From Xiphias gladius (Eukaryota > Chordata > Actinopteri > Istiophoriformes > Xiphiidae), in contig NC_053418.1 of NCBI RefSeq assembly GCF_016859285.1, positions 6,804,521 through 6,868,520 of the forward strand: a DNA stretch of 64,000 nucleotides. Reading direction: 5' to 3'. Below, in pieces: positions 35,801 through 46,300 of this stretch. The notes beneath the pieces were generated by a model. It did no database searches, had not been told where the DNA came from, and worked only from the letters and a program-made list of their open reading frames with translations. Numbering within the stretch: position 1 is the first letter of the stretch; every line of letters starts with the position of its first letter. The translations under genes were made by a program, and so were the position numbers.

Positions 35801-38800
35801 AAAATGGGATGGCTCCAAGATCTCACATGTAGGAATTTTCTTGGGCTTACATTATAGTAAATTGAACATCATTTGGGTTTTTCACTGCTGGGCAGAGAAA
35901 ACATTTGATAACATCACCTTGGATGCAAAGCTATTGTAATAGGCATTTTTCACTGTTGGATGTTTTATAGACCAAACGATTAATTAAATAAGGAAATAAT
36001 TGGCAAACTGATAGTGAAAATAATCATTAGTTGCAGCCGTACAATGGCATACTCGCCTCTATTTTCAACTCCTTTCCCATAATGGTAGTTGCACTCCTCC
36101 TTGCGAATGTGTTTGCCTGTTTGGCTCACAGAGTATGTAGCCCCACATCGGCAACAGATCCTCTTGAGGGCTTTAACCAACAAAACAGAAAAAAGCTCAT
36201 CACCAGAGAGAAATGTGCTGAGAGTTGTAACCCTCACTCCAAGTACAGCTCAAGTTAAAGGTGCCCCCTAGTGATACAATATGAAAACAGCATCATCTTG
36301 TCTTTTCAGGGGGTTTGAGCGTAGCTGGAGTATGATGTTTTCACTTACGGTCTGTGTTCCCTTTCTTATTGTCGGCAAAAAGAGCAGCAGAACCAGGTTT
36401 TTCTGGGTGCTGAACAGGATAGTTGCTCTCAATCAGCCTTTCCTCAGTCAAAAGATAATCCTTCAAACTCTCATACAATGCCATATCATCTGCTGGAAAA
36501 ATTAATACACTGAGAAGCTGTCAAAAGATTTGAATGAAATGACAAATGCATTCTAAAGGAAACCAATTCTCACCGCCTCCTTTCAACTTCTTCAAGTTAA
36601 GTGGTATGTTTCCTTTTGATCTTCGGACGTTGACTTCATTTTCATCTGCACCAGAAAAGCATGACGTCTTTCATCAGCATCATTTACACATTTCACGAAG
36701 AACAGTATGGGATTTCCAGAGATTCTAACCTTTAGCTGAAACAGCACTTTGGTTCTTGAGCCTCTTCAGTGAATTCACTGCAACACTCAGATATTTGAGT
36801 TTGTTTACACTACGATTGTACACAGTCCTCTCTTCAGCAACTGCCTATCAACAATAAAACAGGGAAAACAATAAACATCCAGACAGTAATTTGTCACTGA
36901 GGATGACATTATTGGCATATAATCACCTTTTCAAAGGCAGCATTGACATTGGCTGTTGTTTTAAGGAACTCCTCTGTGAACATGTTGACATAACGCTGTC
37001 GGACATCATGCGGCACTTTGTCTTTGGCAGTCTCGTACTGCTGCTTAGCTTTACGTTTAGTAGGCACTGACTGAAAGAGAAAGAAAGGTACTAAACATTT
37101 CTACCTTGTACCACATGTATGTTTAGTTCAAGTTAAGTCTATAAAAATGGCCCCGACAAATTTAGTTTTGTTTTAGTTCTGACCTTGGCAGCAGCAGCAT
37201 GAAAAGCAGGTTGAGGAGTAGTGGAGGCAGCCGGACTCGAATGTGCCGAAGCAGACGTCAGTGAAGGTTTCCGCGTCGGAGCAGGAATGAGCACAGGTGC
37301 TGTTGTGCGATATCTTTGCACAGGGGTGAGTGCAGCTTGATGGTATGTTTGTTTCACACCGACAGTGCTGGAGGTATGCATTTGACTGACTGGGGTCAGC
37401 ATTGAAGTAACTGGGCCGGAACTTGAAGTAACAGGAAGAGGGAACGTGCCCTCTGGGAGGATCAAGTGCAAGTTGTGGCCTACTTCAATCACAGCAGTTC
37501 CCAAAGGTAGGTAGTTCATGTAAGCTGTATGATATGACAAAAACACTAGGGTAGGTACGATGCATACTGGCAAAGTTACTACAGTACACCACAAAACGAA
37601 ATTCGAAAGTTTTAAACACAAAAAGGCGGGAAAGAAATGCTGCCGATCACATATAAGAAGACAGGGCAGGCCTCAAGAGGTTTTACTGGTAAAATGTCAA
37701 TGTTAAACATGATGACAGATGTCACTGCACAAAAGTAATAACATTAAATTTAATAAAAGGCTTCAACTTTTGTAACAGACACTGAAGTGTAGCCCCCCCC
37801 CCCATTTTATTTTCCTTTTGGATTTGGACACTATTTGATGTTGACACTTTAATGGCCATCTTCCCAAAATAAAAGATGAATGGATAGAAAATCTAGTCCA
37901 CTACAGATAAGACATGCTTACCATTTTGCACAGGAGCAGGTTGTGTGTTTGCAGAGGTCTGAGTGGGAGGACAAGCAGTAGTCTGGGTCTCTGGCTGCCT
38001 CTGACAGGTGGAGGAAACAAAAGCCTGACCCCCTTTTACTGAAGCAGTCAGCATGGAGGCTCTCTGCTGTACCTGCTGGATCTTGGGAGGGATGGAGGAC
38101 TGTGAGCCAAATCCTGAAGCTGCTGCCCCACGCAGGGGGACCAAAACCTGGGGCTGAGGTCTGCTCTTTGCCGCTGGCTGCTGAGTGGAGCAGGTCATTC
38201 AAAAATTTAAAAAGGCAGTTTAAGTAAAAGGCAACAATAAGACTCATCTGGCTCAGTGGATCAATTTAGAGATTATATAATGTAAATGAAAAATTGCTAA
38301 ACTATACAGTCATTAGGCCATTTTTAAAAATGTTCCACTTTATAGTGATTTACTTAATTTCCCTCTTGGATGTCTATTTACTCATATCCCAACCGATTTA
38401 AAATTTGTTGATACAGCCATCACCTTTTATATGTTTCATAGTGGTTGTAGTTAATTTATATTGTATTTTTTAAAATACGTTTTTTGGTTTTTTTTTTTAA
38501 TTTCTAAATTTAAAAAAAAATTCTGACAGGATATATCATTTTAGTGCCTTTGGTATGTGGTATGTACCTCTGTATGTTTGGCTTCATGAGCCACCCTCTT
38601 CTTTCCTGGAAGCGCTTGGGGTGTGACGTCTAACTCCGGCTTCTCCACGTCCATGACTCCAACCTAAAAATGAAGAGGCGAGGGAAAAGAGTTCTACACC
38701 GCTGAAGAAATTTCTTCATCTTGGATCCGGATTACCTTCAGCATACTTACAGACAAGCCGGTTTGCTCTTCATTTCCCTTATTCTCATTTGCCTCCATGA

Positions 38801-41267
38801 AGATCCTGTAGCATTCTTCCATTGGGTCACTATCTGACAGTTCCACGTCTGAATAGTTGAGCTCTTCCTCCTCCTCCTCGGAGCTGGAGATGATGACTAT
38901 GACCTCTTCATTATCTGCCTTGTCCAAATGCTGCTCGGTGGCTTCAGATGGTGATTCAACTCTGTCAGTCAAATATGAGTTGACAGATGTGGATGAAGGG
39001 CAAAGAGTTTGAAACTGGTTTTTGGATGAAGCTGGTTCTGCTTTTTCCTGGTATCTTACAGATGAGGTCTGGTTACTGATAGCTCCACCCTGCATGTGCC
39101 CTGGCATTTTGCTCGACATTTTCTGGCCGCCTGACGCCAATGATGGTACACTTTGCTTGGGAGACCAGTGGTTATGAGCTCTGTTCTGAGCTGGCTGGTC
39201 TGTTGTCTGTGCTTGCTTGGTGTGTTGCCTGCATGGCGAGTCTGAGTTTGAAGCTGGAGCTTTATAAAAACTTGAAGTCTTCGATGGAAAATTACGTGGC
39301 TGAAATGGATTCATTTTCTCAACAATACTGAACAGCTCACTCTGAGGCAATTCAACCCGAAACTGGTTTTCTTCCGCTTCCACCCCTGGATTGTTCCAGC
39401 TCCGATCTTGCTGGTCTGAGGAGGCAGGAGGACTTGCAGTTTCAGGACTGTTCTCCACCTCTGTTGCAGCAGCCTGAAAACAAGTAATTTTCTGACATTC
39501 ACTTCCCAGATCTTCTAAACATCCAGTTACGTCAACTACACTCCCATCCACGGGTATATTTTCACCTCCTTTGTTCTCATAAAGCGTAGACAGATATTGA
39601 CTGTTTTCATCACCACAATGATTAGAAACTTTATTCGCGTCTACCCTTGACGCACATGGAGATGTGTCATTGCACACCTCAGTGTTTGCAAGGCACAGCA
39701 GTGGAGAATCAAGTAAAACAGGCAGTGTTTTGACCTCCTTCAATTCTTCTATTGTACCCTGGGATGTGCCAGCAACACAGTCAACAAGTTTCTGAGTTCG
39801 ACCTCTTTTTTTCTCAGGTGTGGGAGGAATGTCAATAATCAGGACGCTGTCTTCATTAGAGTCATCAAGTGGCTCTGGAGATGGCGATTGGGGAAGCCGA
39901 GCATGAGCGACTGGCTTCTTTTGGTCAAAAGGTACAGCGTCTCTTTCCCTTTTCAAACCTTGTCCATTTTTCACTTTCTGCTCCTTACCTGATGAGCTGT
40001 AAGACCGCAAGTCTGCAGAAAAATTGGACAGGGGGTCATACTCCAAATCAGTCCTTGGTTTTGAGTTGTCAACCACGTACTTCCTTGCTCGGGAGTATGC
40101 CTTAGTGAAGTCTGTGCGTGAAGACAGTCCATACGAACCTCCGTCCACTAGTTTACCTGCAGTCTCAGACTTGGAAACGCAAAAATTAGGCACAGTGTTT
40201 CTGCTGTCTGCCTGTATGGTCTGGTAGCGTGACAGTCGCCTTTGCTCCTGCTCCACCTCGTGCCTTACAGTTTCAATCTCCTTGTTAATCCGGTCCAGCT
40301 CCTGGAAGCAGTCATCTCCGGTCTCATCACTCACTGGTGCTCGACAGACAAAAGCTGGGAAGCCATTTTGGTCTCCTGTTGAAAAAGGAATATAAATTGA
40401 GACTTCTTATTCTTTTAGTTAAAAGAAAGTATGGGATGCTGCTCAATTGGCGACGTGTAGCGTGCAAAAGGAAAAACTTCCTCGATCATATTTTGTGTTT
40501 TTAAGTTGTTTTTGTGTGTGTAAATTAATTGTTTTTGTGTGCTTTAATTTTTTAAAACCAGCAAATTGCCCCTGGAATAAAGTATGATTTAAGGCACTGA
40601 ACCACAAAGAATGAAAAAAATAAAATAATTTCAGAATACCATTGATTGTTCTTGTAATAACGATAAAAAGTTTATTTTGATTTTAAATAATGTATTAGAA
40701 AATAATGTATTATGCACTATACTTAGAAATCACACAGATACTGGCAAACAGGTCACAAAATTATTCAGGTGGCTTAAAAAAAAAAAGCTTAAACCCGTTT
40801 TACATAAATAAAAGATGCAAAAAGTTTTCAGTTGACAAAATGTGAGGTTATAACTTTTAAGTTCAGTCAAAGCTTTTTGAAATATGTTTTTAAAGTCCCA
40901 TATAACCCACTTTATCTTAAAGTACAACTGTATCTCTTAGCATTTATATGCATTTCAAAGTTGTTGGGGGTTTTTTTTTGTTTTGTTTTTTTTTTTTAAA
41001 AACATGCCAGACAAGCTAATGCTTTCCTAATGTAGCGTGTAGCTGTAGCATGTAGCCGTGGGTGTAGCCTGTAGCCTGTAGCGTGTAGCTGTAGCATACC
41101 TCAAAACACTGACCTGCTGAGTGGACTATCGCCGATTCGCACGAAGCACCAAACACATCATCCCGCACTTGTGTGGCATGTTTGTACGAACAGTGAGGCC
41201 GCTCACAGAGCCCACGTCTCGAGAGAGGACAGTCTATGTCAGCAAAGAGACCAGACGAGGGAAACAT
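32843..41267 (-). CDS. rexo1: REXO1, RNA exonuclease 1 homologue
   Basis: 1235 residues (human about 1221). DEDDh 3'-5' exonuclease that also binds Elongin A. Exons in reading order: 41267-41114, 40375-38751, 38663-38568, 38180-37922, 37524-37184, 37070-36927, 36844-36730, 36645-36574, 36492-36349, 36170-36057, 35617-35544, 35445-35341, 34874-34759, 34516-34378, 33288-33168, 32931-32843. Residues 13-30 form a CCCH finger (C13, C21, C26, H30). A helical coiled stretch follows at about 68-105. SUMO-interaction-like motifs lie at 228-234 and 542-556. A mid-region [14 protein letters not shown] motif is typical of REXO1. Catalytic residues: D1078 and E1080 (YSLDCE), D1161 (GHSLETD), H1210 and D1215 (GHDTAED). 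Intron 10 uses a GC donor. An in-frame ATG upstream at 41348 exists, but MFPSSGLF fits the family start. Exon 2 may extend to an alternative in-frame donor about 12 bases on. Confidence 0.93.
33405..33860 (+). repeat. Element A (ACTTAAGTAC-type) repeat, REXO1 intron
   Basis: Carries TACTTCTACTCCACTACATT and ATTTATCTGACAGCTGGAG, ending near ACTTTGGTATTACTACTACTTCC. Related sequence occurs at 42.2-42.43 plus 42.83-43.03, 57.17-57.33 (inverted) and 60.74-61.0 kb. Noncoding. Confidence 0.65.
35704..36046 (+). mobile_element. Element B copy beside the REXO1 GC donor
   Basis: From TGAGCTGTAACGATTAGTTG to ATCATTAGTTGCAGCC, with ACAATG words outside both ends (possible target duplication). The right end lies about ten bases inside REXO1 intron 10, next to the GC donor at 36056-36055 (minus strand). 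Confidence 0.7.
41031..41097. repeat. TGTAGC-rich tandem repeat in REXO1 intron 1
   Basis: About nine diverged TGTAGC units with CTG, CGTG or ATG spacers, ending 16 bases from the exon 1 donor (41113, minus strand). Not a CRISPR: units are six bases and there are no spacers of constant length. Confidence 0.8.
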
Positions 41268-41382
41268 CGGCAAAGACGCCACTTTCCGCGATGCGCGAGA
41301 GCGTTTAATTTGCTTAATTAGCCGTCTACCAACTGGTGGTGGATCCAAGTGAAACGGGAGGGGGGGGGGGGCGTCAGCCTCA

Positions 41383-41390
41383 CTTATATA
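41383..41390 (-). promoter_or_regulatory. rexo1: TATA box of REXO1
   Basis: TATATAAG read on the minus strand, about 120 bases before the REXO1 start codon, followed downstream by a G-run on the plus strand (41360-41371). The predicted start site is about 41355-41360. Confidence 0.5.
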
Positions 41391-41399
41391 GGCTCTGTT

Positions 41400-43399
41400 T
41401 AGGTCGCCAGACGACCGTTAAACACTTTATAGCTGCTTCGGTAAAATAACCCTGAATATGTGTATTTTCGGGACATGCAACTAATTTAATCAAATAATAA
41501 ATGTAACACTCAATGCCCAGTGTTGCCAAATCTGACTGATTCCAAAGTAACCCAATCGGAGCATAGAACCCGCCCAATCGTTGTAAAAGTACCGGTAGTC
41601 AAATTTTCATCTCTTTTTTTTTTTTTTTTGGTCCATCATAGATTATCTGAGTAATCATAACTACAAAGTATTTTTGATAATGTTACATTAAACTTTAAAA
41701 GGCTTCACTTTTATCAGATGTAAACTTTTACAAGAAACAGGAAGTACGCATACTGTGAGCTGGGCTGTGGGCTCCTTAGCCTATTTTGTCTACATTTTGG
41801 AAAATTAAGTCCGCTGAATTAGCTATTAGCTGTTTCTGTTTGCTACGTACCATTGGCTCTACTGACAACTATCACTGAATTACTTTGATAATGGATAAAA
41901 CTTTAAAACCTGATGACTCTCAGGCAGATTCTGTAGTTACAAGGAGCGTCTCTTTTCTATGATTTCTTTCTTTCTTTCGAAGCGGGTTTATGGATGTTTA
42001 TTTGCGATGGACATCGAACATATTGATATCCTCGGAAAGTGTACGTCACATTGAATCAAAAAATGTACGTGTCATGTCTGTGAGTTAAGATTTGACTGAG
42101 TTATGACCCTAAAACACCTGCATTGCACCTTTCATCCCATGCGGTATCTTTTCCTCCCATCTCTCCCTCCCAGTGAAGAATGTACCTTGGCCTAGCTACA
42201 TTTTCTCAGGTATTGTACTTAAGTACAAATTTGAGGTACTTGTACTTTACTTAAGTCTTTTCATGGCTTTTTTCTGCTTTTACCACACTACATTTTAGAG
42301 GGAAATATTGTACTTTTTATTTCACTGGAATTATTTAACAACTTTAGTCACCGGCTACTTTACAGATACATATTTTTGCACTCAAAACAAGAGCTTATAA
42401 AATGTGATGCTTTGTGTAAATTAAACTACCCACCAGTTTATATAAGTACAGCCGAAACAATCAGTTGATTAATCAATTAGTCGATTGACAGACAACTAAT
42501 TGGTAACTATTTTGATAATCGTCGAAAGTCATTTTTCATGGAAAAAAAGCCAAACCAACGTTCCAGCTTCTCAATTGAGAGGATTTGGTGCTTTTCCTTT
42601 TAATAATTTTTAATATATTTATTAATTTATCTTTTGATAATTTTGTGGTTTGGACTATCGGTCGGACCAAACAAAGCACAGTGAAGATGTCCCTTTGGGC
42701 TCTGGGCAATTGGTGATGGGCATTTCTCAGTATGCACAGAATTTTTACAAACCAACCCATCAGCCGATTCATCGAAACAAAATTCATCAGCAGGTGAATC
42801 TATGATGAAAATAATCGTCAGTTGCAGCCTTATACAAAACATTTTAAAATGAGTTGCAGTTGAACCAACTACAACAGTAAAATCCTGCTTTTGCATGCGT
42901 TGATGCATCAAGTATTATAATCACAGGGGCCATTTTTCAGCATCATTTCAACGCGGGACTTTTGCCCGTAATGTATTTTTACAGTCTGGTATTAGCACTT
43001 AAACCTTTTCGGATATAGTGTAACTTTTCGCAGGTATAAAACTCCCTGATGGTACAAAAAGAAGACAAAAATAGCCCGGGTCCTCTCATTTATTTATTTA
43101 TATATTAAGATGTGTTTCTCTTCCCGGGAAATAAAACTACTTCGCTCACGTAAATAAAATATAGCACCTTTTTAATCGAAACGTTTGGGTTGATTCGAGG
43201 TTTTCGTTCATGTTGCAGTACTCCCTCCACGCCGACAGGCGACACTGCGGCACGAAACTGAACGGGGGAGGGGGACCTGCGGGGAAGGAGCGTTTTTACG
43301 CCGTTTGGTGCAGCTTCCCCGCCGCAAACGGGCGACGCGCGGCGGCGTCATCCGGCCTGTTAAACTCCACAAAACACCATCGGTTTCTCGTAGTTTGAC
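41400..43399. other. Head-to-head space between REXO1 and POLI
   Basis: 2.1 kb between the two start codons. The first 800 bases are unique and AT-rich; 42.2-43.03 kb is an A+B composite transposon. From about 43230 to 43500 CpG density rises sharply (GCGACGCGCGGCGGCGTCAT) and marks a CpG-island-type POLI promoter without a TATA box. Confidence 0.55.
42200..43032 (+). mobile_element. Composite repeat: element B inside element A (copy 1)
   Basis: Element A at left (TTGAGGTACTTGTACTTTAC), element B at 42450-42830 (GATTAATCAATTAGTCG ... AATCGTCAGTTGCAGCC), then the rest of A (GAACCAACTACAACAGTAAA ... TACAGTCTGGTATTAGCACTT). The same arrangement appears at 60.5-61.0 kb. Confidence 0.7.
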
Positions 43400-46300
43400 A
43401 TGGACGGTAGCGAGGACGAGGTGGAGGAGGAGGATGAGACCGAGTGGAGGAGCAGTTTCCTGGACTCGGCGCCACTCAGCCACGCCGCTGCTCCTGGTAA
43501 AGTCTGAAACTGAAACCACACAGTTTCTTTCATAAAAATGTTTTTTGTGTGGGTTTTTTTTTTTTTAACACGCAGAGAGAAACATAAATCTGTCTATCAG
43601 TGATCCATACGTGTCAGATGGTATTATTGACTGTATAATCTCTTATAATCAGGCTTTCATCTTTAGTTAACATTTCTCAATTTTTTTTCTCAGTTTTTTT
43701 TTTTTTAGCTCTTTTAATATTTTCTACAATTCAGGTTTCCACATCACATGAACACAGTGAAGAATTAAATATTTCCCACCAGAGCTGCAACACTTAGCCG
43801 ATTAATCGTGTAGTCGTTCGAAATAAATCTACTCGGGGGGCTATTTTAACAATCGATTCATTTTCATCAGTCATTTTCAAGTAATGCCAAATGCCAAACA
43901 TTTTCTGGTACCAGTTTCTCAAATGGAAGCATTTCAAGAGATAGTAAACTGAATATCTTTGGGTTTTGAACTGTTGTCTGGTCAAAACAAGCATTTTGAA
44001 GGCATCACCGTGGCTGCTGGGATATTCTCAGGGGCATTTTTTCATCTTTTTTCTTCTGGACATTTTCTAGTGTAAACGATTAATCAATCAATCAATCAAT
44101 CAAATAAATGATCGATAATGAAAATAGTCTTCAGTTGCAGCCCTGCTTCCCACCAAATTCTTATTCACCATTTCCAGCGTTTGTCTACCAGCATTAAAAT
44201 CATTTAACTTCCTAAGTACGCGCAACCCCTGTGGGGCTGACAACATTGTTAAGAAGACCACACAGATACACAGATTGTATCTGAAGTTAAATGATTAGGT
44301 GGAAGGTATTTTATTTCTCAATATGTTCATGTGGTGTAGAAATCTGGATGTTAGGCATAGACTGAAATGTAGTAAATGTAGCTAAAAACAAAGAGCATAT
44401 AAAAGCCCCAGACGCAACTAGTTAGAGCTGCAAACAACGGTTATTTTCCTTATCAATTCATCTGCAGGGTGATTTTTCTTGATTAATCGATTAATTAGTT
44501 TTGTCCGTGAAATTTTTCGATTAAAATAATGAAAAATGCCTATCGTGGTTTCCCGGAGCCTGGGGTGTAACATCTTCAAATGTATTGCTTTGTCCAACCA
44601 ACGGTCCGAAACCCAAAAATTCTCACTTTACAATGATATACGACATTTGAGAGGCTGGAGTCAGCAAATATTTGGCATTTTTACTTGAAAAATGACTGAA
44701 ATGTTTATCAAAATAGCTGAGATACGTAGGAAAAATGAATTAAATATAAAGAGTAAAGCTTTCCGCATCGTAATTGATCCTTCCCGTCATTTGCACTTGC
44801 ACTTTGAGCTTTTACTCTCAGGGGGGTGCTATAAACATGTACCAAAAATGTGTAGAGCAAGTCCTTCCTTCCTTCTCCCTGTTTTGTTTTTTTTAGTTCT
44901 ACTTTACTCTTACTGTATTTATGTTTTTGTTTTTTTTACATCATGTTGTTTATTGATACTTTGTCCCTGCCGCAGCCTCCTGTATAGTCAAGTTACCCTG
45001 TGCTGTACTGTTTTTATAACATTATGTGGCGAAGCCATAGATAAGATTCTTCCGAAACGTGACGACAGTAAAGTTCCTGGCTGACTCTGTTTCAGGTCCA
45101 AGCCTCGATAAGACATCAGGACCAACGCCTGCACACAGAGTCATTCTGCATTTCGACCTGGACTGCTTCTACGCTCAGGTGGAGATGATCAGAAACCCGG
45201 CGCTCAGAGAAGTCCCCCTGGGTAAACTGGTTGACTCTCAGATGTGTTTCGGTTAAAGCCCAGGATACTCTTGTGGTGCAGTAATGTTTCTCATATCGTC
45301 AGGTATTCAGCAGAAATACATCATAGTCACCTGTAACTATGTGGCAAGAGAGCAGGGGCTCACCAAACTGATGTCTGTGACTGATGCTAAGGAGAAATGT
45401 CCTCAGCTGGTGCTGCTGAAAGGAGAAGACCTGACACACTACAGAGAAATGTCCTATAAAGTGACAGGTGGGTAAGACTACTACATCACATCCACAAATA
45501 GAGCTACGCTCTCCTCTGTTCTAATACAAACTGGAGTATTTAGTAAAGTAGTTAGTATTTATTTTCTAAAGTATTTAGAGTAAAATTGACTTCAAAACAT
45601 ACTCAGTAAACAGACGTTGCCAGTAAACGTCTCATCTGCGGGTCCGTTGGCTGTCAGGTGGAGAATTGTCCTGAGTGACACATGACATGAAATTGGTTTC
45701 AGTCCACAGCGAACTGAGAAAAATCTTGAAACATCAGCACAAAACAACAAAATGTCAGGTTTTGGTGTCAGTCTCTCAGAAATAAAGAGTCAAATAAGGG
45801 TTTCTTTCCTCGGACTAAGCATTTTCAACGTACAGAGACGTTAAAAAGCCAGAATGCAATGCAATGCAAAAACAAGACACTTTGCATTTTGAAAAAGGGG
45901 TACGGGTGTCTCTACTGTTAAAATCTCACACTCTTTCTGTGCTACCACTATTCATTTTGCCTTTGCTTTCCTCATTTACACAGACAGTATATTATAACCC
46001 ACAGATTAGTACAAGAAGCTCATACTGTTCTCTGATGGTTGATAAAAGCTATTTTGGGAAGTGAACCTAACGTCAGGTGTATTTTCCGTGCAGTTTTTGT
46101 GCCCTACTCACTTTTCCTTTACTTGTCCTCCATCCAGAGCTGCTGATGTCCTACTGTCCACTGGTAGAGAGGCTTGGATTTGACGAGAACTTCGTGGACA
46201 TCACAGACATGGTGGAAAGGAGGCTAGCACAGACATCAGAGCCCAACGACTTTTCATTCAAAGGACATGTCTACAACCATGTCGGTAAGTCACTTCTTTG

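Noticed and set aside
37395-37640. REXO1 exon 5 extended to the full open frame (MCLKLSNF...)
   Set aside because: The upstream part is intron; a good acceptor at 37525-37526 joins in phase to exon 4, and the extension is hydrophobic and unlike the family.
41031-41097. CRISPR-like repeat
   Set aside because: Six-base units without spacers, in a vertebrate intron.
41268-41348. Longer REXO1 start (MDPPPVGRR...)
   Set aside because: In frame, but the family starts directly before the CCCH finger and the extension resembles no REXO1 sequence; kept as a possible alternative only.
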